From positions 1 to 64,000 of the forward strand of contig CACWLK010000011.1 in the NCBI GenBank assembly GCA_902761715.1: a DNA stretch of 64,000 nt. The letters run 5' to 3'. Shown in pieces: positions 42,921 through 52,433 of this stretch. The DNA is from an uncultured Rhodospirillales bacterium (GTDB taxonomy: Bacteria; Pseudomonadota; Alphaproteobacteria; RF32; CAG-239). The position numbers were made by a program, and so were the translations under genes. Below the pieces are notes generated by a model. It saw nothing but the letters and a program-made list of their open reading frames with translations. It was not told where the DNA came from and ran no database searches. The stretch's first letter is position 1. Every line of letters begins with the position of its first letter.

Positions 42921-45053
42921 TTACAACAATGGTCGCATTGATTCAACCCAATCTAGATATTTTCCATTTTTATCTAATAGTACACCACTATTGTCTATTT
43001 TGTTGCCTGTTTCAGGATCAAGAATAGAGCCGTCAGGCTCAAATCTATAGCTAAATTCAGTCATGAATTTTGCCTCAATAAACTTTTTGATTAACGTTTT
43101 TTGTGCTTCTTTGTAGTAGTATTCTAACGACGATTCCGGCAAGGTAAGCAGATTTGAAATTCGTTTATTATCTGACATCCACCGCTTGTGGGTATATGAT
43201 CTCGTATTGCCAAAAAGATCTATTACATCATTTGCATTTTCCTGCATATCGCAGAATTCCATCAAAACGAAAACTCTTTGCAATTCGGAAGGTAAATCTT
43301 TAATCGATTGCCAAATAATTTTTTGTTTTTCATCGCCGTCGGTTCGAGATAACATCGGGGCAAAAGCATTACTGTTTTTTTGAGAATCTTCAGATTTAAA
43401 TATTTTACATAAATTAGAAATATCGGCCTGATAATTTTGCTTGAGAGATTGCATAATATCATTATATTTCGGTTCTTCATTCCGTTGTTTAAGCAACGCA
43501 ATGCGTTGTTCGTCATTGGTCGGTACTTTTCTAGTGTTTGAGTCTTGAGGATATTCTATCTCACCGATTGTAATGTCATCTGCTAAAGTATCAACCGGTA
43601 TTTCGTGCGGAGTATCTTTTGCAACCAAATCAAGTTCAAGAATTTTATCAACACATGAATCCTGTCCTTGATTAAGAAGGTTCATCATTAAGGGGGTCCC
43701 CCCAACGTCAACGTCTGGAGAAACGCCTTTTTTTACCAAATCTACGATAGTTCCGCAATCCTTGTTTTCTATGGCATTGATTAAGGCTGGCATTGCGGCA
43801 ATGTCTTGAGCAGAACGTGTGCTGGTTATGGTGTTTGTTGCCGTGCAGTAGCCTTTTTGTTGGAGATCATGAAAAATTTTTGTTCCAACATCTGCCATCC
43901 TATATTGTCCATCGCCCATAATTCGAGAATCTGGGCTTGTTATCCAGTCGACATCTTTTTTGTACGGTGCCAAAATTTGGGGTATTTTTTGTTGCGGAAC
44001 CACACATGTAACGCTCATATCTTTTATTTTGTAGGCTTTTCTGATTTGACGCACAAAATCAATAATACATTGTTCCGAAGCATATCGGTATGAAATTCCC
44101 CACGTAATGCCAAATTGTCCGGCTGTGGCTTCTGAAGGAGACCAAAACTTCGCCTGGTTACAAAACTTTAAGCTACCGGCTACTACGTCAAACCAGTAAT
44201 AATCATCAACTCTTTGGTAATCATAGTCAGTAATAGCCAAATTATCAATTAGTCCGGCAATGTCTTCTGTTGTGCTGATTTTTTCCAAAACATCTTTGGG
44301 AATGGATGACAAAAAATAGTGTCTTTCGCTGTTTTTCCAACAATTATTTGATACATTTAGCGAAACAATGCATTTGTCATCTTTCCAACCTTTAATTTCA
44401 GAATCTATATCGTAATAACATTTTTTATTGTCATTTGTTTTTAGCGTAGTCTTAATGCGTTCGCTATCATGTCCGGGAAAAAATTGACATTGCTTTAGTT
44501 CGTGCAGAAAATAGTCAGGCAGAGGATGACCTTTGGTCAGGTATTCTATTTCCTGCTGAAGTTCTGTATCATTGCGGTATCTGTCCAGTTGTAAAATTTG
44601 TTTCAAGCACTCATGCTGATTTGTGTCGTGCATTGCCTCAAAGAAATTACTTTCTCCAACAGAGATTCCTCTGTCAATCAGACTTATAATGGCAGGACAA
44701 TCTCTATTTTCAAAAGCTGTTTCAAGTTTTAGTCTATCAACTAAATTTCGGACTGTCATTAGAGCCCGATCATGAATAATCTGAGTGCAGACTTCATCAT
44801 TGCACTCAGGTTCGCCATATTTTACCAATGAATCTAATTTCAAAACTTCTTCCCAGCATTCAAGCTGGCTTGTATCAATAGGAGACAGCATAATAATATC
44901 TGCCACCCTATCAAGATTGAGTCCTTTTTTTATTAAATTGATAATGGTCGGACAATCTTGGCGATCTATTGCATGCCCCAAATCCGATAAATCGTCAGCA
45001 CGTGCGGAAAAAACTCCGAAAAGCAACATGAATAATGTTATGAAACGCAACAC
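42921..45053 (-). CDS. large secreted protein with ankyrin-like repeats
   Basis: The 710-residue protein starts at a GTG (45053) with GGGAG 7 nt upstream; translation VLRFITLFMLLFGVFSARA is a signal peptide. Ankyrin-like units recur: IDRQDCPTIINLIKKGLNLD, ENRDCPAIISLIDRGISV and ENKDCGTIVDLVKKGVSPD with GGTPLMMNLLNQG. Each unit carries the Cys of the DC pair. The mid-region (about 190-400) is non-repeat and the C-terminus (about 530-710) is helical, ending in DPETGNKIDNSGVLLDKNGK. I recognise no catalytic motif. Possible roles are an envelope protein or an exported effector; both are guesses. Confidence 0.65.
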   Translation of the reverse strand: MLRFITLFMLLFGVFSARADDLSDLGHAIDRQDCPTIINLIKKGLNLDRVADIIMLSPIDTSQLECWEEVLKLDSLVKYGEPECNDEVCTQIIHDRALMTVRNLVDRLKLETAFENRDCPAIISLIDRGISVGESNFFEAMHDTNQHECLKQILQLDRYRNDTELQQEIEYLTKGHPLPDYFLHELKQCQFFPGHDSERIKTTLKTNDNKKCYYDIDSEIKGWKDDKCIVSLNVSNNCWKNSERHYFLSSIPKDVLEKISTTEDIAGLIDNLAITDYDYQRVDDYYWFDVVAGSLKFCNQAKFWSPSEATAGQFGITWGISYRYASEQCIIDFVRQIRKAYKIKDMSVTCVVPQQKIPQILAPYKKDVDWITSPDSRIMGDGQYRMADVGTKIFHDLQQKGYCTATNTITSTRSAQDIAAMPALINAIENKDCGTIVDLVKKGVSPDVDVGGTPLMMNLLNQGQDSCVDKILELDLVAKDTPHEIPVDTLADDITIGEIEYPQDSNTRKVPTNDEQRIALLKQRNEEPKYNDIMQSLKQNYQADISNLCKIFKSEDSQKNSNAFAPMLSRTDGDEKQKIIWQSIKDLPSELQRVFVLMEFCDMQENANDVIDLFGNTRSYTHKRWMSDNKRISNLLTLPESSLEYYYKEAQKTLIKKFIEAKFMTEFSYRFEPDGSILDPETGNKIDNSGVLLDKNGKYLDWVESMRPLL

Positions 45054-45111
45054 TATAGATCTCCCGAATACGTGTAAGGAGTTTATAACATATGTGTTAA
45101 AAAACATTAAA

Positions 45112-45399
45112 TCATACTCGGTGAAATGTGCCTTCTTCTATCGGAGGAAGAAAACCACTGCGACGGCCGACAATAAACTCTACACTGTCAACACGCGACA
45201 AAGGCGGACCTTTGTGGCAAGAGAGCAACATTTCATCGATTTTTTCGTCTTCACCACTCATCAAAATTTCGACACTGCCATCGACCTCATTGCGTACCCA
45301 ACCGGATATGCCGCCGATGCGTTTGGCTTCGTGCACGGCAAACCAGCGAAAACCTATGCCCTGTACTCTGCCTCGAATTTTGATGTAAACTTCTTTCAT
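45112..45399 (-). CDS. acyP: acylphosphatase
   Basis: The 95-residue protein has the full acylphosphatase signature: VYIKIRGRVQGIGFRWFAVH with the phosphate-binding Arg, and GISGWVRNEVDGSVEILM with the catalytic Asn. It hydrolyses carboxyl-phosphate bonds. It is the last gene of the rarA-rluC-asmA-ATP12-acyP run and overlaps the ATP12-like gene by 4 nt. Confidence 0.95.
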   Translation of the reverse strand: MKEVYIKIRGRVQGIGFRWFAVHEAKRIGGISGWVRNEVDGSVEILMSGEDEKIDEMLLSCHKGPPLSRVDSVEFIVGRRSGFLPPIEEGTFHRV

Positions 45400-45896
45400 T
45401 TTTTTAAGAAATTTTCAATATCGGTCAGCTCGTTTTTCAAACTTTGACGGCGCTCATCAGCCTGTTGATCATGTCCCCACAGTTCGGCTTGATGAAGTTC
45501 TTCCAAATATGCCGCATTATAAGCCTGATCAGCCGTAATGCGACCTTTGACAAGAGCCGCGGCCAAAAGCTCGGACTGCATATTCATTGATGCCAAATAA
45601 AAAGCGGCCAATTCTTCATCACTCATGTTTTCCATAAATTTACGCATGGCGTACATTGAAGTGGCATCTTGTTCGTTGACTTTGAGTTCGTCAGTCGGAA
45701 CATATTTGGCCTGAATGTACTCTCCTGCCCATTTTAAGACCGGTGCCCAGAGTTTTTCTTGTTTTTTGGCAACTGCAGTATCTTTGTCCCAAAACAGAAG
45801 AGAATCGGTTTTGGAAAACTGTACAAGTTTGCTGATGATGTCAGCACGGTGCTGTTTTATGTCGCAAACAGCTTGTTCTAATTTATCCTTAGTCAT
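45396..45896 (-). CDS. ATP12-family F1-ATPase assembly chaperone, N-terminally short
   Basis: The 166-residue protein matches the C-terminal helical domain of ATP12: SKTDSLLFWDKDTAVAKKQ, WAPVLKWAGEYIQAKYVPTD, and AALVKGRITADQAYNAAYLEE with QAELWGHD. ATP12 keeps the F1 alpha subunit soluble during ATP synthase assembly in mitochondria and alphaproteobacteria. Typical members are about 230-260 residues with an N-terminal beta domain that is missing here. No earlier in-frame homology is seen upstream before asmA. It may be a reduced but functional form. Confidence 0.75.
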   Translation of the reverse strand: MTKDKLEQAVCDIKQHRADIISKLVQFSKTDSLLFWDKDTAVAKKQEKLWAPVLKWAGEYIQAKYVPTDELKVNEQDATSMYAMRKFMENMSDEELAAFYLASMNMQSELLAAALVKGRITADQAYNAAYLEELHQAELWGHDQQADERRQSLKNELTDIENFLKK

Positions 45897-45931
45897 TTAG
45901 TCCTCTTTTTAAAAACGCCGACATTTTATCT

Positions 45932-48058
45932 TTATTGTTTTAAAATGTTATTAATAAGTCCTTTGCCGATGTTTTTTATTTCTTTGGCGCTGTCTCGCAC
46001 CATATTGAGTCCGTCGTCAACCGTAGCTGAAGCACCCTGATAGGTCTTTTGCGCAGCATTGGTTATACCGGTCGGCTTTGCAAACTTGTCCTTAAAAATT
46101 GTGTTTTGCAAAGCGGTATAGCATGGAGCGGTATCTTTATCGAGCAACATTTGGGCTCCGGTCAAAGTACCACCGCTTAGTGCCGCACCGGCGATAGTTT
46201 TGATGGCGCCGTTCTGGTCGATAGCAATTGACGGAGATTGTAATGTGCCACTGATTTTGAACAAGTTGGTCATTGTTTGGACAAGGCTTACTTTGGCAAC
46301 TCCGCTACGATAAGCGTTTACGCTCAAATTGAGTTTGTCTTTGCGTAAATTAATGGTACCGTTACTTACCAAATCAAGCTTGTCGGAGTTAACGGCAATT
46401 CCTTTCGGAAATGTTGCAACGCCATCTTTAATGTCAGCACGGACAACAGCACATTTCAGATCAACATTTTCGGCCTTTGAGGTATCGATGTTCAAAACCT
46501 GCAAAAGTTGTTTTATGAAACTGCTGGTCAAGAATTTAAGCTGTCCGCTCTGCAATTTTGACGGCTCAACTACAGCAATAACTTGACCGTTTAAGTTGTC
46601 AACCAGTGCACGATAGGTTGTGCCGGTGCCATTTACATTAAAATAGGTTTGAGTATTGCCGCCGGATATAAAACCAAAACTTTTTTGGTCCGCAACTTGT
46701 AACTGTTTGGCAACATCGGTAATCAATACATCTTTTGATGTTCCCTGCAGACTTATGCTCTTGTTATTGGCATTGATAACCGAAGTCAGATTGACAGAAC
46801 CTTTGCCAATTTTGAAATCAAGCGGTTTAATAGTCATGGTGCCGTTAACCAAAGCCGCCTTTAATGCCAGATCAGTCAATGTCAGGTTGTCATCAACAAT
46901 AAGTTTTTTTAAGGTCAATGTGGCCTTAGCATTTGCTGATTTAAGCAAATCAAAGGGGATTTTGTCGTTGGGCACATAGGCGGTGGCGTTGGCACTGTTA
47001 ATCAGCTCAAAATTAAACGCAGTAGGTTTGTTGGTCTTAAAATCGCCAAGGTTAAAAGTGGTGCCGCTCAGGTCTGCGGTAACATAAGGTTTGGCTCCCG
47101 AAATATCAGCGCTGACTTTGCCTTTTAAGGTGTTGTTGATGATGTTCAACTTGCTGATATCAAGGTTGACTTTACTGAGGGTTGCATTACCGATTCCGAT
47201 GAGAGTGGTTTCAGGAGCATTCATGTTGCCGGCAGGGTTATAAACATTATAGTCAAATGTGGCTGAGAGCTTGTCATTCATCAAATTTTTGATTTTGGCA
47301 TTGGCAACTGCACTAATACCTAAAGCCTTCATATCAACATTGGCGGGATATTCTTCTGTGCCGGATAAAAGTGCGGCAAGTGATCCGAAAGTGCCTTTGC
47401 CGATGAGTTCCATATCATTAAACACGACGTCCCAGTCGGCATTCATCGGGCTGGTCATGCCATCGGTGTTAAAGGTTATGTGATTGATTTTAAGGTTAGT
47501 CAGAGAATTATCTTTGTGCTTGAGGTAGTTTATAATACCATTTTCAATCAAAACCTCTTTGGCAACAAAGTCTTTGAGTTGGTTCAGTGCCGATGAGTTT
47601 TCAGCAGCATTGGCATTTTTTATCAACCAGCCGGCAGAAGAGGTCTTTTTTTCGGCTGAAGCAAATTTGATATCCCAGCTGTTCTGTCCGTCTTTTGCAG
47701 TTTCAAGATAAATTTGCGGTTGTTTTAAAACAGCTTTGTCAATGACGATTTGTTTTGAAAACAGCGGAATAATTGAAAAACGGAGCTCCAGTTCAGAAAC
47801 TTTGACCATTTGCGGATTTTTTGCCCATTCGGGGTTGGCAAAGCTGACATCGTTGATGACAATGGTCGGAATCAATGAAATTCCCAGACTGGCATCGCCG
47901 GCAATAGTGAGTTTGCGTCCGGTCTGCTCATAGACCATATTTTCAGCCATCTGCTTATATTTGTTGAGATCAAAGTTTTTCAAAAATATATAAGCGGCAA
48001 CAGCTGCGGCAATGATTACAAACAATATTGTCAGCAATAACCATTTTAAAAATTTCAT
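45932..48058 (-). CDS. AsmA family envelope protein
   Basis: The 708-residue protein has one N-terminal membrane helix (about 5-27) and a very long beta-rich periplasmic portion. N-terminal AsmA features: VYEQTGRKLTIAGDASLGIS, PTIVINDVSFANPEWAKNPQ, and later LNGQVIAVVEPSKLQSGQLKFLTS (C-terminal AsmA domain near 470). AsmA-like proteins are proposed inner-to-outer membrane lipid bridges. C-terminal GAINTIAGAALSGGTLTGAQ-type sequence (IKTIAGAALSGGTLTGAQ) is family-typical. Confidence 0.88.
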   Translation of the reverse strand: MKFLKWLLLTILFVIIAAAVAAYIFLKNFDLNKYKQMAENMVYEQTGRKLTIAGDASLGISLIPTIVINDVSFANPEWAKNPQMVKVSELELRFSIIPLFSKQIVIDKAVLKQPQIYLETAKDGQNSWDIKFASAEKKTSSAGWLIKNANAAENSSALNQLKDFVAKEVLIENGIINYLKHKDNSLTNLKINHITFNTDGMTSPMNADWDVVFNDMELIGKGTFGSLAALLSGTEEYPANVDMKALGISAVANAKIKNLMNDKLSATFDYNVYNPAGNMNAPETTLIGIGNATLSKVNLDISKLNIINNTLKGKVSADISGAKPYVTADLSGTTFNLGDFKTNKPTAFNFELINSANATAYVPNDKIPFDLLKSANAKATLTLKKLIVDDNLTLTDLALKAALVNGTMTIKPLDFKIGKGSVNLTSVINANNKSISLQGTSKDVLITDVAKQLQVADQKSFGFISGGNTQTYFNVNGTGTTYRALVDNLNGQVIAVVEPSKLQSGQLKFLTSSFIKQLLQVLNIDTSKAENVDLKCAVVRADIKDGVATFPKGIAVNSDKLDLVSNGTINLRKDKLNLSVNAYRSGVAKVSLVQTMTNLFKISGTLQSPSIAIDQNGAIKTIAGAALSGGTLTGAQMLLDKDTAPCYTALQNTIFKDKFAKPTGITNAAQKTYQGASATVDDGLNMVRDSAKEIKNIGKGLINNILKQ

Positions 48059-48062
48059 TTTG

Positions 48063-48995
48063 TTACTCCTTAAAATTTATTCCCGCTGCGTTGAGGCTGT
48101 CCTTAAAGTAGCTCGGCATCGGGGCTGAAATAATAACTTTTTTATTATATATTGACGATAAATCTATTTTGTAGGCATGAAGATGCAATTTATCGGCAAA
48201 TAAATTGCTTTTGGCTCTTTTTTCGCCACCAAAATATTTGTCATCTCCAACAATCGGACAACCGATTGATTCCAAGTGAACACGGATTTGATGAGTGCGT
48301 CCGGAGAGCGGACTGGCTTCAACAAGAGCAAATTTTGTGCCGACACTATCGAGCACTTTATACAATGTCCGTGCGCTTTGACCATCGGGGCTGATTTGCA
48401 TTTTTTCTCCGACTTTGAGAAGCGGATTGCGGATTTCGCCTGAAGTTGGATGCGGGCAGCCGTTTACCAAGGCCAAATAAGTTTTTTGCAATTTATGCTC
48501 ACGAAAAGCCTGGGTTAAAATTTCTGCCATTTTGCGGTTGCGAGCCAAAACCAAAACTCCGCTAGTGTCTTTGTCAATGCGATGTACAAGTTTGGGACGC
48601 TCTTCTTTTTCAAAAATCAGGGCATCAAGCAGACCGTCAACATGGTGATGAGTGTTGGTACCTCCCTGCACTGCCAAGCCGGATGGCTTGTTGATGGCAA
48701 TGATATCATCGTTCTTAAAAATGACCAATGAGCGCATAAAATCAACCTCTTTTGAGGGGAGATTTTTGCTTTTTTCGGGCAAGGCTTCGTCTTCTTTTAA
48801 TGGTGGAATTCGTATTGATTGACCGGCAGTTAATTTGAGAGAGGTCTCGGCTCTGGCGCCGTCAACTTTGATTTGTTTGGTGCGTAACAGTTTTTGGAGC
48901 CGACCGATGGTAAGATTGGGATAATATTTCAAAAACCAGCGGTTAAGACGCATTCCGTCATCAATATCTTTTACTGTTACGATTTCTACCGGCAT
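48063..48995 (-). CDS. rluC: RluC/RluD family 23S rRNA pseudouridine synthase
   Basis: The 310-residue synthase has an N-terminal S4 RNA-binding domain (about 10-75; GMRLNRWFLKYYPNLTIGRLQKLL) and a catalytic core with HRIDKDTSGVLVLARN, containing the essential Asp. GRTHQIRVHLESIGCPIVGD is the RluA-family motif. RluC with its alphaproteobacterial paralogues modifies 23S rRNA at several positions; the precise target cannot be told here. It lies 4 nt upstream of asmA. Confidence 0.9.
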   Translation of the reverse strand: MPVEIVTVKDIDDGMRLNRWFLKYYPNLTIGRLQKLLRTKQIKVDGARAETSLKLTAGQSIRIPPLKEDEALPEKSKNLPSKEVDFMRSLVIFKNDDIIAINKPSGLAVQGGTNTHHHVDGLLDALIFEKEERPKLVHRIDKDTSGVLVLARNRKMAEILTQAFREHKLQKTYLALVNGCPHPTSGEIRNPLLKVGEKMQISPDGQSARTLYKVLDSVGTKFALVEASPLSGRTHQIRVHLESIGCPIVGDDKYFGGEKRAKSNLFADKLHLHAYKIDLSSIYNKKVIISAPMPSYFKDSLNAAGINFKE

Positions 48996-49007
48996 AAATT
49001 GAGCTCG

Positions 49008-50324
49008 CTATTGATTGTCAGTTTTATTTTTGTTTTTTTCATAGCGCAATTTTTCAAAGTATTCAATACGCTTTTTAATTTCACGCTCAAAGCCACGTTC
49101 TACGGGATCATAAAGTTTAACCCGTTTCATGCCGTCAGGAAAATAGTTGGCACCGGAAAAACCGTCCTCGCAGTCATGATCATATTCATAACCTTCGCTG
49201 TAGCCAAGTTGTTTCATCAATTTGGTCGGCGCATTCAGAATATTTTTCGGCGGCATTAAAGAGCCGGTCTTTTTGGCTGTATCCATGGCCTTATGCATAG
49301 CCATGTAGACACGGTTTGATTTCGGAGCCGTAGCCAGATAGGCAACCAACTGCATAACCGCAAGATCGCCTTCAGGAGAACCGAGGCGGTCATAGGTCTC
49401 CCAGCAAGCAATTGCTTGTGTAATTGCATTGGGATCAGCCAGCGATATGTCTTCTATGGCAAAGCGGGTAAGACGGCGCAACAAATATTTGGCATCTTCA
49501 CCGGAGTGGAGCATACGAGCCGCCCAATAAAGTGCAGCATCAACATCAGAACCTCGCAGAGATTTATGAACTGCCGATATCAAATTGTAGTGTCCGTCGC
49601 GCCCCTTGTCATAAACAGGAGCACGAGAACGAATAATGTTGATAACATTGTCCTTATTAAAGGTTTCGCCCTCTTTGGCATAATTAAAAACGCTTTCCGC
49701 CATATTCAAAATATAACGACCATCACCGTCAGCCGTGGCTTTCATAAACTCTCTTGCCTCGTCATCAAGCGGAAGTTTGCGCCCGACTTCTTTTTCGGCA
49801 CGTTGGAGCAAAATTTCAAAATCATCGGAGTTTAAGCGGTTAAGCACAAAAACCTGACATCTTGACAAGAGCGCGGCATTGAGTTCAAAAGACGGGTTTT
49901 CGGTAGTAGCACCCACCAAAATAATGGTGCCGTCTTCAACATAAGGCAAAAATCCGTCCTGCTGAGACTTATTAAAACGATGAATTTCGTCCACAAACAG
50001 CAGTGTACCCTTGCCCTGAGAGGCACGGCGATCAATAGCATATTGAAATACACGTTTCAGGTCGGCAACGCCTGAAAAAACAGCTGATATCTGCTCAAAA
50101 TAAAGATTGGTGTGTTCGGCAATCAAACGGGCAATGGTAGTTTTGCCGCAACCGGGAGGTCCCCAAAGGATAAAAGAGCTGATTTTTCCAGCCTTTACCA
50201 TACGTCCGAGAGGTGCGTCATCGCCGACAATGTGATCCTGCCCCACGACCTCGCTCAAGTTTTGAGGGCGCAAACGGTCAGCTAAAGGGCGTTTTACCTG
50301 ATGTGAAAACAAAGTCTCTTCCAT
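49008..50324 (-). CDS. rarA: replication-associated recombination protein RarA (MgsA)
   Basis: The 438-residue AAA+ ATPase acts at stalled replication forks. N-terminal PLADRLRPQNLSEVVGQDHIVG, Walker A GPPGCGKTTIAR (about 55), Walker B LLFVDEIHRFNKSQQDGFLP, and sensor 1 in VGATTENPSF are canonical. The C-terminal tetramerisation and SSB-binding domain is present (RRLTRFAIEDISLADPNA). It follows the pentapeptide-repeat gene by 9 nt. Confidence 0.95.
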   Translation of the reverse strand: MEETLFSHQVKRPLADRLRPQNLSEVVGQDHIVGDDAPLGRMVKAGKISSFILWGPPGCGKTTIARLIAEHTNLYFEQISAVFSGVADLKRVFQYAIDRRASQGKGTLLFVDEIHRFNKSQQDGFLPYVEDGTIILVGATTENPSFELNAALLSRCQVFVLNRLNSDDFEILLQRAEKEVGRKLPLDDEAREFMKATADGDGRYILNMAESVFNYAKEGETFNKDNVINIIRSRAPVYDKGRDGHYNLISAVHKSLRGSDVDAALYWAARMLHSGEDAKYLLRRLTRFAIEDISLADPNAITQAIACWETYDRLGSPEGDLAVMQLVAYLATAPKSNRVYMAMHKAMDTAKKTGSLMPPKNILNAPTKLMKQLGYSEGYEYDHDCEDGFSGANYFPDGMKRVKLYDPVERGFEREIKKRIEYFEKLRYEKNKNKTDNQ

Positions 50325-50333
50325 AAATCCACC

Positions 50334-51710
50334 TTATCTTTCGTAGCCGCCACGATCACGAGGTATGTACGTTTTTTGTTTTTGGCGAGAACGATTTTCA
50401 AGTTCACGGCGCTTACGTTCTTCAATAACTTGGCGCAAAGCTTCTTTGTTGGCTTTGTTTTGTTGACGAATGTGTTCCAGGGCTTCTTCATCTTTAACCG
50501 GAGCCTTACCTTTGCCCTTAATCATTTTATAGGCTTTTTGGCTGAATTTTACCAGTTTTTCGGTATCCATTCCCTTAAAACCGCCGACATTATACACGCC
50601 TACTTGTTTATGACCATTTAAGAAGAAATCGGTAAAGTCAATTTGCGGTCCTGATTTGGCTTTTTTGCGTTTGGGCGCCAAAATGCGTTTGAGCTCGGCT
50701 TGTGTGGGCACTCTGCCTAAGGCTTGAGCAATTTGTTCGGGAGTAATTATGCATTCGCTTAAATCAAGCTCCATAATGTTGACACCGGTAAAATCAACGC
50801 CGGTAAAGTCGACACCGCGTAAATTAACTTTGCTTAAATCAATCTTTTTTAAGTCAAGCATAGTCAGGTTGATGCGAGACAAATCAAGTTTTTCGGGATA
50901 ATACTTGGCAACGAACTCTATCAGTTGTTGCAACTCTTCCAAACTTATGCTGTCAATATCCAAATCAATCAAAATGGCATTTTGGAAAAACGCATCGGTA
51001 AAAGTAACATTTTTAAGCACCGCACCGGTAAAATTGGTACCGATAAGTTGGGCACCTGAAAAATTAGCGCCGGAAAGATTGGCGCCGGACAAGTCGGTGT
51101 TGGTAAGATCAGCACCGGAAAAATCGGCTCCACGTAAATCTGATCCGGAAAAATTAACACCTTTTAAGTTGGCGACAGAAAAGTTAGCATCACGCAGATT
51201 TTCGTGGTCAAATTCACCATTTTCAAGGTTTTTGCCGTTAAAATCAATACTGATAGCCGGAAGATCGTCATCACCAAACAGCGCTATTGCTCGCCAAGAG
51301 TTACCCTCGCCCGACGGCGGTGGCGGAGGAGGATTGTCGCCACTGTCATCATCATCGTCATCGGTGTCATCTGTGCCTTCATCCTCGTCATCGGAGTTTT
51401 CTTCGTCGTCGTTTTCATCAGAAAAATCGTCGTCTTCGTGAGTATCCTCATCTCGAGTGTCTTCAGGATTTTCATCAGTATCGTCAGGAAAATTCGGCTC
51501 GGCATCGGAATAAAAGTCGTCTTCATCAACTTCGGGACGGTAGCGTCCGGCATATTGATCCTCTTCAAAATCCTCATGCGGGGGAAAGCTGTCATCTTCT
51601 TCCAAAATTTGGTCAGGCGCCTTAGGTTCAGGCTGAGAGGCTGCCATTTCAGCACGAGTTTTATCTCGTATGGCTTTTAATGCGGCGATTTTTTTCTCAT
51701 CTGCGACCAT
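50334..51710 (-). CDS. pentapeptide-repeat protein with long acidic N-terminal linker
   Basis: The 458-residue protein has a short helix, then a strongly acidic low-complexity region (about 35-130; runs of Asp/Glu), a PPPPPSG linker, and a right-handed pentapeptide helix (about 160-300; units such as ANFSGA, ADFSGA, TDLSGA). A Lys/Arg-rich C-terminus (about 330-458; KRKKAKSGPQ, ERKRRELENRSRQKQK) follows. Pentapeptide repeats can mimic DNA (as in Qnr/MfpA); with an acidic tract and a basic tail, the protein could bind nucleic acids or gyrase, but this is inference. It is the first gene of the rarA operon, under the promoter at 51746-51774. Confidence 0.75.
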   Translation of the reverse strand: MVADEKKIAALKAIRDKTRAEMAASQPEPKAPDQILEEDDSFPPHEDFEEDQYAGRYRPEVDEDDFYSDAEPNFPDDTDENPEDTRDEDTHEDDDFSDENDDEENSDDEDEGTDDTDDDDDDSGDNPPPPPPSGEGNSWRAIALFGDDDLPAISIDFNGKNLENGEFDHENLRDANFSVANLKGVNFSGSDLRGADFSGADLTNTDLSGANLSGANFSGAQLIGTNFTGAVLKNVTFTDAFFQNAILIDLDIDSISLEELQQLIEFVAKYYPEKLDLSRINLTMLDLKKIDLSKVNLRGVDFTGVDFTGVNIMELDLSECIITPEQIAQALGRVPTQAELKRILAPKRKKAKSGPQIDFTDFFLNGHKQVGVYNVGGFKGMDTEKLVKFSQKAYKMIKGKGKAPVKDEEALEHIRQQNKANKEALRQVIEERKRRELENRSRQKQKTYIPRDRGGYER

Positions 51711-51745
51711 TGGAACAGCTTTTACAAACGTTATACAATAGATGT

Positions 51746-51774
51746 ATCTTACTCTAAAGATTCGATTTTGACAA
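51746..51774 (-). promoter_or_regulatory. promoter of the pentapeptide-repeat/rarA operon
   Basis: On the minus strand: TTGTCA (51769-51774), a 17-nt spacer, and TAAGAT (51746-51751). It lies just before the pentapeptide-repeat gene start and abuts the recX stop. Confidence 0.6.
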
Positions 51775-51779
51775 ACTTT

Positions 51780-52340
51780 TTATGCAAAATCATCAATATT
51801 TTCGGCACCGACAATTTTTTTAGCAATATCATAGCCAAAACCGGCTCTGACTAAGGTTGCAAGGTCTTTTTGACGGTTTTCGAGGCGACTGGCCTCATCG
51901 GCACGGTAAGGACCAATTCTTTTTTTGGCGGCAAAACGGGCGGCCATGGCTTCTTCATCAAATTCACGATTATTCAAAATTTCATCAACAACCTTTTCGC
52001 TGACACCTTTTTGTTGCATTTTTTGGCGGATATAGCGTTCGGGCTTGCCGGCCAAAAGATAATCATCAATTTTGAAAGATGCATAACGGCTGTCGTTAAG
52101 GTAGCCCAGCTCCTCAAAGCGAAAAATAATGTCATTAATCCAGTTTTCGGCTTCAGCGCTGTCAAAATCAGGAGTTTGGCGAGCATAATCAAAAACCCGA
52201 CGTTTGAGTACTTGGCGCAAATTGGCGGCAGAAGAATCAAAACGCTCAAGATAATAAAGAGCAATGTTCTGCAATCTGTTTTTAGTCATTTTGCGAAGTT
52301 TTTTGGGAGTCGTACGAGTTTGTTCTTCTGTCTTAAACAT
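51780..52340 (-). CDS. recX: RecX family regulatory protein
   Basis: The 186-residue helical protein inhibits RecA filament extension. It has three-helix RecX repeats: YLERFDSSAANLRQVLKRRV, FEELGYLNDSRYASFKIDDY and GKPERYIRQKMQQKGVSEKV, with DEASRLENRQKDLATLVRAGFGYDIAKKIV at the C-terminus. The length and order are typical. recA is not adjacent. The ATG at 52340 has no strong SD. Confidence 0.9.
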   Translation of the reverse strand: MFKTEEQTRTTPKKLRKMTKNRLQNIALYYLERFDSSAANLRQVLKRRVFDYARQTPDFDSAEAENWINDIIFRFEELGYLNDSRYASFKIDDYLLAGKPERYIRQKMQQKGVSEKVVDEILNNREFDEEAMAARFAAKKRIGPYRADEASRLENRQKDLATLVRAGFGYDIAKKIVGAENIDDFA

Positions 52341-52433
52341 AAAAAAAACCTATTTTTATCGTTAAAGTTAACCACATGTTAAATAATAAATAATATTTTA
52401 CAATAAGAAATATGTGTTAACAACTATGGATTT

